Positions 29,101 through 40,025 of a DNA stretch of 64,000 nt are shown here, in pieces. The position numbers and the translations under genes are program-made. How positions within the stretch are numbered: the stretch's first letter is position 1; each line of letters begins with the position of its first letter. The notes beneath the pieces were generated by a model, which was not told the origin of the DNA, did no database searches, and saw only the letters and a program-made list of their open reading frames with translations. The DNA is from Asparagopsis taxiformis. Its lineage: Eukaryota; Rhodophyta; Florideophyceae; Bonnemaisoniales; Bonnemaisoniaceae. Location: contig JALQPE010002409.1 of assembly GCA_030407315.1 (NCBI GenBank), positions 186,001 through 250,000 on the forward strand, given 5' to 3'.

Positions 29101-32100
29101 ATCCATCCCGACAGTTCCTTCTCAGGAACTAACAATACTAACGCTGGAGCGACTAAGGCTACTTATGAAATGGATGATAGTGGCTCCCATCTTCATTGTT
29201 GTAGCCCAGAGATTGCAGACCGTGAAGAGCGGCCCTATCTGAACCTGGATGACCATGATACTTGTCAGCACCACGAAGAAGTTGAAACCTCCGGCCCAGC
29301 ACCGCATCGATATGACCCAAGATCTCTCGAAGGAGATGAAAGCGGCTTTGGAACAGGACCTGGATACAGTAATAGTACACCAACATATGAGTCAGTTAGT
29401 CGTTCAACTACTCCTCGTCGTCGTGTTGTGAAGGAGGATCGTCAAGTTACATTACGAGCAAGGGAAATCAAAAAGAGAGAAGCAGAAGCAACCGAAGCGA
29501 GAGATCGTCTTGAAGAAGCAATTACGCAGCGCTCCATAACAAAATTGACAGAAGCTATCTCGCACGTTAGCAAACTAGTATTACATCTGGCCACAACTGT
29601 GGGAAGTGATGTCACAGGAGCTGGAGGACATATGGATCATGGAGATATGAACGGATACAGTCCTCATCCTGATACCTACAATCATGCTGGTCATGTTCAT
29701 TCTCCTGGTGGTGGCCATCTACAACACTCTAGTAGCCCTTCGAGTTCTCCAGCTGTCTCTGCGCCCTTAGCCATGGAAGTCGGTCTCGGCATCGAAGTAC
29801 AGAAAGCAAGGAAGATTTTGGCTTCTCTGTTAGCTGAGGAAAAACGTTTGCGCGAAGAAAAGGAGAGGGAAGTGGCTGACACGAAAAGGGATAATGCACA
29901 GCAGACGGTTCGGAAAGCTATCACTATTGCTCTGGAAGGTGGAGATCCTCGATCACTCCTGAGGGCTACAAACCGTGCAACAAGAACTATTTTGGACAAA
30001 GATGACCCGGCAGTAGTAGAAGCGACCGCTGTTGGAAACTTGATATCTCGTCTAGAACATTGGGAGGGGCTGATGAAAACTGCGATTGAGAATAGAGATC
30101 TTGATGATTTACTGAAATCCCTCACTGAAACATCGAACGTGGTTGTGGAACTGATGGAGAAAGGAGGCCAAGGAGCAGCGATGCGAGTGTTTGGCGGAGT
30201 CGATCCTGCTGCTCCTTTGAAAGAGGCCTCCACTCTTCTGGGAGAATTGCGAGATAAGCGCGAAAGCGAAATGGCAAAAGAAGCAGAAGCAAGGGATCGT
30301 GAGAGATCCGCACAGGAGAAGCTTGCTATGGCAGTTAAATCGAATAATATTGTCGAACTTGAGAGTGCGCTTGAACAAGCTAATTCCGCATTACTATCTA
30401 AAGATTCTGAACTATCACGGACGATAGAAAGTGCGAAGAAAGTTATGGCGAAGTGGTTGAAGTCTGAAAGGCGCAAGCTTCGACAAGCCAGCAACTCCAA
30501 TGACCCTGAAGTCATCGAGGCTGCAGCAGCAGCTGCCGAGAAGTTTGGTTTACATTCCCTTCAGTCTGACATTGATTCAGCAAATTCCCTTGCACTGAAA
30601 TTGCGAAAGCAGGCTGCAACCGTTCGTAATCTGGAGGATGCCATTGACAACGCCGATGTAACAGCTCTCTCTGAAATTCGAGTGGAACTCAACTCCCTCG
30701 GTATGTTTTCAGAAGCCGAACGGGCTCGAGCAGAGGTGGAACGGATCCAGCGCGCTACCCGTGCTCGTACTCTACTCGAAGGTGCTGTTGAAGACGCCAA
30801 GGAATGTCAGGAGCCCCTCCTGCAAGCCGTTGCCTCTAGTACAGAAGCCCCAGAAGACGTTGAGCTGAAGTCATCATGGAAATGGCCAGATGCGCAACGG
30901 TTGCGCGACTTGTCGGAAAGAGCAAGGCAATATGGGCCTGGGCTTTCAGTTCTTTGCGACTCTGCAGATCAGCTTGCAAAAGATCTTGCGTCTTTGGGAA
31001 GAAGAATTCTTTCCCTTGCAGTTCAAAGCAGCGATGCGCGTGGCATTGCAGCTGTTATTTCTGGATACGAGAATTCATTTGTGAATGTCGCTCACCCCCA
31101 ATTTTTTGACCTCGGTGCAGCAGAGCACAGCATTCGGGAAGCAAGGAAACGGCTTGCTATTGTGCAAGCTATGGATCAAGCATCAGTGAAAGCGGAAGCA
31201 GCGCAGGTAAAGGTAGAATATGCACTTGCTACGTCCAGAAGGTCAGCAGCTCGGAATCGCAGCTCAAGGCATGCCCATAGCAGAAGTAATGCAACTTCAT
31301 CTGAAGGACATGGTGGAGTGGGTACAACAATGCAAAACGGTACCGCCGATTCTGGTACGAGGTCACCGTCATCGTTGTCATCTGATTTCATTGAAGATGA
31401 CTCATCGGAGATGGATCATAACATGCAAATGTTTGTGACTTCGGAAACAAGTTCTCTGCGCACTGGTGAACCACAGAAACATGTTGCGAGAAGGTCGAGG
31501 AGCGGAACACACAGTAGTGATGACTCAGCTATTATCGATGCTCTGAGTGAATTGGCACCAAGTCTCCCTGGGGAATGTTCCCATTTTTATCTTTTCAAAG
31601 AAGGTACTACTGTGTGTTGTGCTAGATGTGGTAATCTGCGAAGTTCTAGCAATCCTGAATGGCTGGCAAGGGTGAAAAGACGAGGCAACAAGATTCCAAT
31701 GGACACCACTACTGGCTCACTTCCGTCAGTCGGATCTGGAAGTGATTTACATGCAGCGTTTTCGTCCAATGGTGCCCTAGTAGGCGCTCAAAATCGAAGT
31801 CCTTCCGCGACAAATGCTATACACTCAGGCATCGGAAATGGTAGACCTACACGCTCGTTACCGATGACTTCCCTTTCACAACATGCACCAAGTTTTCCGC
31901 TAAATTCTACTGGTATTGGTCGGGATAGTGGTGGCGGAAGGTCTCAGCCACACACCAGCGCACATGCAGCAAGTATGAATATGATGGCACAGTTGCTGAG
32001 ACAGAGCAACGTACATGGTTCGAAGGGAGGAGGGAACCAGGGACTGGGGCAAGGGAGAGGCCGAATGCATGGCAATCAACTAACATCTCCGGTTGACGCG

Positions 32101-32664
32101 CACATGCAGGGTATGACTAGTATGTATGGAAGCGGACTGAATAATGGACGCAGTCCGATAGCAGGAAGCCTGCCGATGTCGGCTGCATTGCCCATCGGTG
32201 GCAACTTTGGGAACGCTTCCAATCTACAACAAAACTTGGCACAAACTTTACCTTCAACTCTGGCAGCTTCCGTTCACGGGTATGGACTAGGTTCGGCATC
32301 TGGAATGTCACCAATGGGCACGGGAGGAAATATGAGATCACATGGTGATTTGGGCGCGGGAAGAGGGATGGGACAGCACGGGATGAGGATGGAACATATG
32401 AACGCTAATCAATCTGTGGGTCATCAGAACGTATCTGGAGGAGCGACTCATGCAGGGACAAGCCGACCAGTGGCATCTGACGAATTTGGACTGGATTTCG
32501 CCAACGAGAACTTTGGATTTGATATTGACGCGATTGTAGACGACAACCCTTCGCCCCGACATAAGCCTGTAGGCTCGGCTGCAATGGGGAATACGCAGCC
32601 TGAAATGTCAAAGATGTATGTTCCCGGGGCGCATCCACAACATAACGGCTACTATCGGCGCTAG
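26145..32664 (+). CDS. Giant ARM-repeat/ankyrin-repeat protein with C-terminal zinc ribbon (one intron)
   Basis: Exons 26145-26225 (27 codons, ATG in CACATGG context) and 26458-32664, phase 0, give 2095 residues. After MVDYAPPWDALPRD, residues ~28-290 are importin-alpha-like armadillo repeats (QSAALQVLGNVACGDDRQTQ, EVCWIVSNITES, EDATWVLFNLSS). Residues ~290-540 are disordered, with Pro runs, a His cluster and acidic Ser-Asp stretches. About ten ankyrin repeats follow (~545-880; TPLHLAASNGFVKCVDLLLKAGA type). Charged coiled coil covers ~1020-1620. A zinc-ribbon-like motif (CSHFY..., CCARCGNLRSS) sits near 1732. The tail to 2095 is Gly/Met/Asn/Ser-rich. No named family with this layout is known to me. 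A scaffold role is inference; the ARM part lacks an obvious importin-beta-binding domain. Confidence 0.85.
26226..26457 (+). other. Spliceosomal intron in the ARM-ankyrin gene (232 nt)
   Basis: The donor is CAG|GTACGA and the acceptor TTCTTTCCAACAG, with a good pyrimidine tract. The branch site CCTAAC has its branch A at 26411, 46 nt before the acceptor. The intron happens to be open in the downstream frame, so frame continuity alone hides it. Splice signals and the loss of non-protein-like sequence support it. Confidence 0.75.
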
Positions 32665-32843
32665 ACAAGAGAGATAGCATTTAGATCAACGCTTAAACTT
32701 TTCCCACTCTAGTTCCATTGCGCTATGCCACGTTTGCGTGTTCTCTCGCTCTTTGTATAGCCATCTGTGGTGTCGAGCATCGATGTGAATCAACGCGCCG
32801 ATACCATCGAGTGCGGTCGCTCCTAGTTGTTGCGTGTCAGTGA

Positions 32844-33991
32844 ATGAATTCTGCAACCGACACGACCAATGGCAAACAGCCTGTCCTTGCTTTGGATCAA
32901 ATTCTCAAATTGTATATTGACCAACGTGTAGTATCACTCTCAAAGACCGCAAGTCGGCAGTCTATACTTCTGAATTGTAGTTTAGTTGATGCACAATTGA
33001 ATAGACCTCCTCTGCCTGCTTCGACCTGCTGTGCGCCATTCCCATACCTCTGTCTAGAAATGAAGTCAGTGTCGGATCTGCGAAATGGCGCCCTGCTGCA
33101 GATGGCAGAAGCAGCCACCCTGGGTCTCCCCTTTGAAGTATGGAAGACAAGGATGGGTCGATTTCGAAGCGAGGGAACTGTAGAAGCGTTCCGCAACGTG
33201 TACCATACTGCTGGCGGAGGTTCTAACGGCATACGAGCTTTCTGGGCTGGCTTTTCACCGAAGATGGTCGAATCCGCTACAAAAGGTGCTATCCTATTGG
33301 TTGCCAAGGAGAACATTAACGATGTTGCGAAGAAGGCAGGCATGTCACCATTCGCTGCTGCTCTAACTGCCGGTGCTGGTGGTGGTGTCAGTCAAGTCCT
33401 TGTTATGGGCCCCTGCACATATCTTGTACGTAATCTCATCTAGCGTCCATCCATGTCAACTCATCGATCACAATGTCTAACCCCTATGAATCACTCTACA
33501 CATCAAAGGTCACAGCAGCAGTAACGGGCGGTAGTGGCCAATCCACGTCTGCGTTGCAACTTGCACAAAAAACATACGCGAAGAACGGGCTGCGTGGATT
33601 CTATCCCGGTGGCAGTGCAATCGCCTTTCGACAAGCATCCAACTGGGCTTCGCGACAGGGTATTACAGAGTTTGTGCGCATTCGTATGCGTGTCGCGAAA
33701 TATAACGATCCCAAGGCAAAACTTGGTAAAGGTGAAGAAGCTCTTTGCGGTGTCATGGGTGGCACTCTCTCCTCGTGGAATCACCCTTTTGAAGTAGCAC
33801 GCATTGAGATGCAGGCGCGTGCTAACGCGGGACAACCTACTCTCAGTATGCTAGGTGTGTTCAGACATGTGCTCAACGAACATGGACCATTGGGATTGTT
33901 TCAAGGTATTATACCAAGAATCGGGTTGAATATTTGGCAGACTTTGTTCATGGTTAGTCTGGTGCACGTGATCGGGGATATTAAGAAGTGA
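32844..33991 (+). CDS. YHM2: YHM2-like mitochondrial citrate/2-oxoglutarate carrier (one clear intron)
   Basis: Exons 32844-33425 and 33509-33991 give 354 residues. The carrier starts near residue 74 (SVSDLRNGALLQMAEAATLG) with LPFEVWKTRMGRF in place of the usual PxD/ExxR/K signature. It continues FWAGFSPKMVESATKGAILL, GAGGGVSQVLVMGPCTYL joined to VTAAVTGG, GFYPGGSAIAFRQASNWASRQG, SSWNHPFEVARIEMQ and GLFQGIIPRIGLNIWQTLFM. The MGPCT, RQxxNWxSRxG and WNxPxEVxRxEMQ blocks are those of yeast Yhm2. That carrier exchanges citrate for oxoglutarate across the inner membrane and supports cytosolic NADPH. The first ~73 residues are atypical; an extra intron at about 32926-33057 may be hidden there. Confidence 0.85.
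33426..33508 (+). other. Spliceosomal intron in the YHM2-like gene (83 nt)
   Basis: The donor is GTACGT and the acceptor AAAG. The branch site TCTAAC has its branch A at 33480, 28 nt before the acceptor. Removal joins GPCTYL to VTAAV and restores the carrier fold. Confidence 0.9.
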
Positions 33992-34283
33992 GTGAAGAGT
34001 CGCTGCTGTTCTCGGTCGATGTGTAGTAGTGGCTATGGTGTTGATGCCGTCCTCTTTACGAGTCGATCGATCGCACAGAGATTGTTACTGTAAAGCTTGA
34101 TGCCATGTTCATGATTTATTTTGAAATTAAAGCACTGGTACCGATACACTTGAGAGGTCGAGTTGCAAGCGAATCTCGTTAATTCAATCTATGAGTGGGA
34201 CAAGTAATCATTACTAAAATCTCTACACCATCTTCTTGCCTGCTGCTTGGTATCGATAATGACGCGCTGCGTTCAAAGTCGCG

Positions 34284-35744
34284 ATGGCCCTTTCACGTTT
34301 TCGAGTAACATTGCTCGCCTTCATTTTCACATGCATCGCAGCTCTGCCCCTTCCGATCCCCCTAGTCGGCGATGAGCAACCTCTCCAACCTCCGTCAGCC
34401 TCGGTTTCCTCCAAGGTTCCAATTGTACTGTTGCACATGTACGATTCAATTTCCTTCTTCGCCAGGCTTGGCCGTCTAACTGGGGAAAATAAAGCTCGCT
34501 ATGCCGCGCGACAGGGTTACGAATTGGTGCAATCCACACCCGGAAACACCAGTGGTATTCTGAAAGAGGCTCCTTGTCACGGCAGAACTGCTGACGACTC
34601 GGGTAGATGCTGGGAAGTCGACAAGGAATTTGATATCGATCATTCGCGAGCGGCGACCTTTGGAAAATTTAAACTTGCCGTTGCTGCATGCCATGGTAGA
34701 GAAAATGGATGGTTGCTATGGACCGATGCTGATGCAATGATTGTCAACCAGAGTGTTCCATTGGAGTCTATTATTGATGATGGGTACGACATCATCCTCG
34801 CCTACGACTGGCTCATGCTTAATGCAGGTGTTTTACTATTGAAATGCTCTTCATGGAACTTGGAGTTTATGACCAGTGTTTACAATGCTCGAGAATTCGA
34901 CAAGGCAAGGGCTCTAGACCAGAGCAGTTTTCAAAAGCATCTTGACGACCTTGATGCATCCGTGCGCGACCAACACGTCAAAGTGATACCCAAGTATGCA
35001 ATGAACGTTTACACCGAGGAATATCGTCCTGGTGATTTCATTCTCCACATGGCAGGCAAGTTATACGAAGCAACCGAGCCTGGAATTTATGCGATTGCAA
35101 CCCAGTATGATGTTCTATCAATGGTTGATGATGTGGAAGACATTACAGCCTTTTTCAGGGGACGCCGATTGCTCAATTATTACTCTGGCACTTGTGCCAT
35201 AAATCGCGGAGAGAAACAGAAGGAATGCAAACCTGATGACAACAGAAGAATACTCTTGAACGAAAGTCTCGGCTCCATGTCCTACCCAAATCGATATCGT
35301 CATGTCGGCTTGCGCTACTATTGGCTGGGTGATTGGAAGGACAAATACGATGTACCCGGTTGGGATGTCAAGAGGAAGCAACTTCCAGTACAAAAGCATG
35401 TGTTAGATGACAGACAACCAATGCCGCCAGCGCCATTATCTCATCATACTGAGGGGCGCGAGGATGATAACGTTCCAATTCCTCACTTGGGCCGAGATGA
35501 TGACATGAAAGAAGCTGATCGTAAGGATGCTGACGCGGACGAAGAAGACGACGAAGATGCTCTTGCAGAAAGGCAAAAGCTTCAAGATAATCCTAATGCA
35601 GATGAGACGGACGATGACCTCGAGAATGACGGGTCATGGTCATTTCTAACATGGATTCTCGTTGGGTTGTCTGTCATTGCAGCCATTGGATCTATTGTGC
35701 TAATATTAAGGAGACGTAGGAAGCTCTTTTCCAAGATTCATTAA
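34284..35744 (+). CDS. GT34-like (galactosyl/mannosyltransferase) protein with C-terminal anchor
   Basis: 486 residues. The N-terminus (MALSRFRVTLLAFIFTCIAALPL) is a signal peptide or signal anchor. The GT-A domain has ENKARYAARQGYELV (GT34 'nk..Ya..hgY'), ATFGKFKLAVAACH, the DxD motif in WLLWTDADAMIV (about 147), MLNAGVLLLK and DQSSFQ. These are the GMA12/MNN10 and plant xyloglucan xylosyltransferase signatures. After ~400 residues comes a long acidic linker (DADEEDDEDALAE) and a second membrane segment (FLTWILVGLSVIAAIGSIVLIL) followed by RRRRK. That predicts a type I or two-pass topology, whereas GT34 enzymes are normally type II. It probably acts in the Golgi or ER; the sugar is unknown. 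Confidence 0.8.
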   Translation: MALSRFRVTLLAFIFTCIAALPLPIPLVGDEQPLQPPSASVSSKVPIVLLHMYDSISFFARLGRLTGENKARYAARQGYELVQSTPGNTSGILKEAPCHGRTADDSGRCWEVDKEFDIDHSRAATFGKFKLAVAACHGRENGWLLWTDADAMIVNQSVPLESIIDDGYDIILAYDWLMLNAGVLLLKCSSWNLEFMTSVYNAREFDKARALDQSSFQKHLDDLDASVRDQHVKVIPKYAMNVYTEEYRPGDFILHMAGKLYEATEPGIYAIATQYDVLSMVDDVEDITAFFRGRRLLNYYSGTCAINRGEKQKECKPDDNRRILLNESLGSMSYPNRYRHVGLRYYWLGDWKDKYDVPGWDVKRKQLPVQKHVLDDRQPMPPAPLSHHTEGREDDNVPIPHLGRDDDMKEADRKDADADEEDDEDALAERQKLQDNPNADETDDDLENDGSWSFLTWILVGLSVIAAIGSIVLILRRRRKLFSKIH

Positions 35745-36257
35745 TATTGTTGTTTGGGGTGAAATGGAGTGGGGATAAATGGAGTAACGTGCCTTGAGGC
35801 ATACTGCCAGTGATTTGGCTCTGGTTCGCCGTTGTTCAAGCTGCGCAAATCCGATTCCTCTAGCAACTATCCACCAATTGTTCTATTGCGAAGTGTGTTA
35901 GACATCCTTTAAAGTCTAGCCCAAACACCTCAAGGTTAACATGAGGCATTGTGAACAACAAGCATGGAATTCTGTCGCTATCTTGAGTGAGACTGAAACG
36001 TGAGTGATATTTTTGTCGCTGCTCTGTACATTGTACGTAAAAGTGAGGATGCAGAATTTTGTAGACATAACCCTTCGCCATTGTCGACCATAGCAGTGAT
36101 TTGAGTATACGTTAATGCGAGAAGGAATTTGAGCGCTGTTAGTCTGGCATTGGGACCAAGAGTACTATGGTGTCATGATAAACATTGCACAGGCATGATC
36201 TAGCAACCTTGACTCGTTTATTTTGAAGCTAGATATTGTTTGTTGATATCAAGACAT
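35745..36257. other. Intergenic between convergent GT34-like and transhydrogenase genes
   Basis: The 513 bp hold both 3' ends. No gene was recognised. Confidence 0.6.
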
Positions 36258-39200
36258 CTAGGAAAAATGTTCGTCTACCTTGGACTTCAACGCGTCACAA
36301 GAAGATTTTGCGTCCGCGAGTAGCAGTGCTGCATTAGACTGGAAAAACAAGGGATTCTCGGCCCCTGCATACCCTGCAGCCAGAGACCTCTTCAGAATAT
36401 AAACCTGTTTCGCATTCCAAACTGGAATAACAGGCATACCGTAGAGTACACTGTCTGGATCCTCAGCTGCAAGACTCACCGTGTCGTTGGCACCGATAAC
36501 AAGTGCTACGTCCACGTCATCTATGTCATCGCTCACTTCTTCCATTTCATGAACAATGTCATATGGAACACCGGCTTCTGCAAGCAGCACATTCAGTTGT
36601 CCCGGCATACGACCGGCCACGGGATGAATTGCAAAACTCACATCAATATCACCCTTTTCACGAAGTGTTTTCACCATCTCAGCAATTGCGTACTGTGCGT
36701 TGGCAACAGCCAGTCCATATCCTGGGACAATCATGACCTTCTTCGCCATGACAAGAGCGTCAGTAACAGTGGGAACATCTACTTCGACATGCTCAAGAAC
36801 AGGTCCATCTGCGGCATCCTTCGCCTTGGGAGGTGCTGTACCGTAACCTCCAAGAATAACGTTTGCGAGACTGCGATTCATGGACTTGCACATAATGTAA
36901 CTCAGAATTGCTCCTGAAGAAGAAATGAGAGCACCAACAACAGTCAATAGGTCATTGTTGAGCAGGAATCCCTCACAGACAAGAGCAACTCCACTGTAAG
37001 AATTGAGCAGAGTAATAACGACTGGCATGTCTGCTCCACCAATACTAGCCGTCATGTGAGCACCCATCACGCCAGCCATAGCAGTTGACCCACCCAAGCA
37101 GGCAATTCCGAGTGCGGGATTGCCAGTAGCCAAGAAAGCTACTCCGGCAGCTGCATTTCCGACAGCCAGCCCTGCATTAATAGTGTTTTTACTTGGCAAA
37201 TTCATCGGAGCTGACTTCATCAAACCATGCAATTTCCCAAACGCGGTGGCTGAACCAGTCAAGGTAATTGCACCAATGAAAGTTCCCAAATACATTGAAG
37301 TCTTGTGCACCAAATCAATATGAGTAGGATCAGCTGTTGCCAAGAAAGACGCTGCAGAAGTGGTAACTGCAGCAAGACCGACAAGACTATGGAAAGCAGC
37401 AACCATTTGTGGGAGCTCTGTAATCTTCATCTTCTTGGCAATGTATGCACCTGCGGCACCACCAGCACCTAGAGTTCCAACCATCTGCATGAGGAGAGGG
37501 AATGGCGTGGAGATAGCCGCTAATGTAGTTGCGACACCTCCAGTGACACCCATCATACCAAGTGCAGTCCCCAAACGTGCAGTTTTCTGTTGTGCAAGAC
37601 ACGCAATTGAACCGATACAAGCAGTAGAGGAAGCAAGATAAGCCAAGTTGGCCATCTCTGATGCCCCCATGCCGATACCTAGAGCGGAACCGATGGCCAA
37701 TGCTGCGGTTGGGTACTTGTAGACATCGTTGTGTTCTTCGGGATCGCCAGGCCTCTTGAACATATCAAGCATTCGCTGAGTGATTGTGAAACCACCACCG
37801 ATATTCACTGCTGACGCTAGCACAGCCGATGCTGCCAATGCACTGGCACTTGAGTCTGGCAGGAAGCCTCCACCCATGCACATCAGACCTCCGACAGCAG
37901 TAAGACCAGAAATGGCATTAGTAACACTCATGAGGGGGGAATGAAGCGCTGGGGCGACACCCCACACAGTCTGATATCCACAGATACTTGCAAGGCCAAA
38001 CTTGGTAATCATGGAGGAAGTTGCAGCACCCGGAGACAGAGCACCAAGAGCGAGGGCGCCACCGACAGCACCAGTTGTCATCATTGCACTACTCATAGCT
38101 TCCTTGCGCGGGTCAACGACAACTTCAGGGATAACAGGCTTTGTGGACGCTTTTGGTGGTGGAGGCGGTGGTAGCGGAGGTGCAGGCCACATATTCTTTC
38201 CATTCTCAGTAATGAGTGCTCCGCGGACTGCAAGGTCCTCATGATCTATCAAAAATTCACCCTTGACCTTTGTAGTTTGCGGTCCCATGCTGAGTAAGAA
38301 CTTGGTGATGTTATTAGAATACAAAGTAGAACTCTGAGTCGCAAGGCGCGAGAGAAGATCGGTGTATCCCAAACAAATGACGCCGTTCGGAGACACAAAT
38401 TTCTCACCAGGAACAGTTGTTTCGATATTTCCACCAGCTTCTGCTGCAAGGTCAACGGTGACTGACCCGGGCTTCATGCTTTCAACCATATCAGTTGTAA
38501 TGAGTACTGGTGCCTTCTTACCGGGAATCAGAGCTGTGGAAATGATGATGTCAACATCCTTGGCCTGTTTGCGGAAGAGCTCTAGTTGTGCTTGGTGATA
38601 TTCCTTAGACATTTCCTTGGCGTATCCGCCAGCACCTTCTCCAGATTCTTCAATATCGACCTTGAGAAATTCAGCACCCAAACTTTTAGCTTGTTCTTCA
38701 ACAGCGGCTCTTGTGTCAAAAACACGAACAATAGCACCCATGTTTTTCGCAGTTCCGATTGCGCTAAGGCCTGCCACACCGCCACCGATGACGAGCACCT
38801 TGGCGGGCGGAATCTTACCGGCAGCAGTAATTTGACCGGTGAAGAATCTGCCAAACTCATTGGAAGCTTCGATGACGGCACGATAACCGGCGATGTTAGC
38901 CATAGAACTGAGGGTATCGAAGGCTTGAGCACGACTGAGTGTCCTTGGAATACAATCCATAGCAATGGTAGTGACGTCTGTCTTCAACAGAGCATCGACA
39001 AGACCCTTGTTAACGGCGGGTTGTACATAACCAAGGACTACTGCCTTTTCCTTGAGGAAAGGGACCTCTTCAACTTTCATCGGTCGGACACCAAGAACAA
39101 TATCAGATCGAAGCGCATCAGTCCTGGAAGCGATAGTGGCACCCGAATTTGTGTATTCAGCATCAGAAAAGTTTGCACGAGCACCAGCACCCGATTCGAC

Positions 39201-39419
39201 GACTACATCTCGCATACCCGCCTTGCGAAGGGTAGCGACACTGGCGGGTGTGAGAGCGACGCGAGCCTCACCGGGGAACACTTCAGCGGGCACACCAACG
39301 GAGAGGTTTTCATATGGAATGGCACGAGAGCGAGCCGGAGCAGCTTCCGCAACGCTTTCGCTAGCAAACCGCCGCGCCGGCGCGCGCAGTAGCCGGAGGA
39401 AGCGCAAACTATAGGTCAT
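36258..39419 (-). CDS. NNT: Mitochondrial-type NAD(P) transhydrogenase, fused alpha-beta chain
   Basis: 1053 residues with a short Arg-rich mitochondrial-type presequence (LRFLRLLRAPARRFAS). PntA-like domain I (about 40-400) contains GVPAEVFPGEARVALTP, the Rossmann motif VLVIGGGVAGLSAIGTAKNMGA and STALIPGKKAPVLIT. A Pro-rich linker follows (PPLPPPPPPK). About 12-14 membrane helices of domain II run from ~440 to ~860. The PntB-like NADP-binding domain III ends the chain, with VPGYGLAVANAQYAI, HPVAGRMPGQLNVLLAEA and GANDTVSLAAEDPDS. The order alpha then beta matches animal NNT, not the apicomplexan beta-alpha order. The enzyme couples the proton gradient to NADPH formation from NADH. It is complete, with no missing binding motif seen. 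Confidence 0.95.
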   Translation of the reverse strand: MTYSLRFLRLLRAPARRFASESVAEAAPARSRAIPYENLSVGVPAEVFPGEARVALTPASVATLRKAGMRDVVVESGAGARANFSDAEYTNSGATIASRTDALRSDIVLGVRPMKVEEVPFLKEKAVVLGYVQPAVNKGLVDALLKTDVTTIAMDCIPRTLSRAQAFDTLSSMANIAGYRAVIEASNEFGRFFTGQITAAGKIPPAKVLVIGGGVAGLSAIGTAKNMGAIVRVFDTRAAVEEQAKSLGAEFLKVDIEESGEGAGGYAKEMSKEYHQAQLELFRKQAKDVDIIISTALIPGKKAPVLITTDMVESMKPGSVTVDLAAEAGGNIETTVPGEKFVSPNGVICLGYTDLLSRLATQSSTLYSNNITKFLLSMGPQTTKVKGEFLIDHEDLAVRGALITENGKNMWPAPPLPPPPPPKASTKPVIPEVVVDPRKEAMSSAMMTTGAVGGALALGALSPGAATSSMITKFGLASICGYQTVWGVAPALHSPLMSVTNAISGLTAVGGLMCMGGGFLPDSSASALAASAVLASAVNIGGGFTITQRMLDMFKRPGDPEEHNDVYKYPTAALAIGSALGIGMGASEMANLAYLASSTACIGSIACLAQQKTARLGTALGMMGVTGGVATTLAAISTPFPLLMQMVGTLGAGGAAGAYIAKKMKITELPQMVAAFHSLVGLAAVTTSAASFLATADPTHIDLVHKTSMYLGTFIGAITLTGSATAFGKLHGLMKSAPMNLPSKNTINAGLAVGNAAAGVAFLATGNPALGIACLGGSTAMAGVMGAHMTASIGGADMPVVITLLNSYSGVALVCEGFLLNNDLLTVVGALISSSGAILSYIMCKSMNRSLANVILGGYGTAPPKAKDAADGPVLEHVEVDVPTVTDALVMAKKVMIVPGYGLAVANAQYAIAEMVKTLREKGDIDVSFAIHPVAGRMPGQLNVLLAEAGVPYDIVHEMEEVSDDIDDVDVALVIGANDTVSLAAEDPDSVLYGMPVIPVWNAKQVYILKRSLAAGYAGAENPLFFQSNAALLLADAKSSCDALKSKVDEHFS

Positions 39420-40025
39420 ATCGAAACCAATGCGCTGCCGGCGCAGATAAGCGCGCTAGGTCCGAACTAGACCAGAACGATTCAAGTTGTTGGACAAGAT
39501 GATGGATTGAATTGATGGATGGATGGACGTCTGGCTGGCAGCTAGCAGATCGCTGCAACAACAACGGTCGCAAGCGGCAGTACAGCTTCGAGTGGCGCAG
39601 ATTGCTTTTGAGATGGATGCGAGCTGAGAGGAGGCACGTGTGTGACAATGGCCTCTGCAATTTTCCATTATTTTAGCTTTCCCATTGCCAGCTGCTGCCC
39701 CTATCATATCCAGGCATTGGCCCGACCAGATTCCCTTGCATACTGCCGTATGATTCACCCCCATGTCAAGGGTATGTAGCCAATATCTGCGTTAATCTCA
39801 GAACAAGCCAATAGCCTTCCGCCGCTTGGCGCTATCAGTGCTGCTGGCAATTTGTGGCCCATATTCATTACTCTCTAGGCGGCTGGAACGTCATGTCACA
39901 TGCTCGCCAACTCGTCTATGCCAGATCGCTGCCCCTTCGTCCTCCTCAAGCATTCATTTTACATCATTTCTATCCGATCTATCGTCCTTCACGTGAAAGT
40001 TAGCAAGTCTATCAATCCAATGAGC
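39420..40025. other. Upstream region of the transhydrogenase gene
   Basis: The 606 bp include a short TGGA-type repeat (about 39510-39530). Open frames on the minus strand show no family features. It also holds the 3' region of the 40026-40892 gene. Confidence 0.5.
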
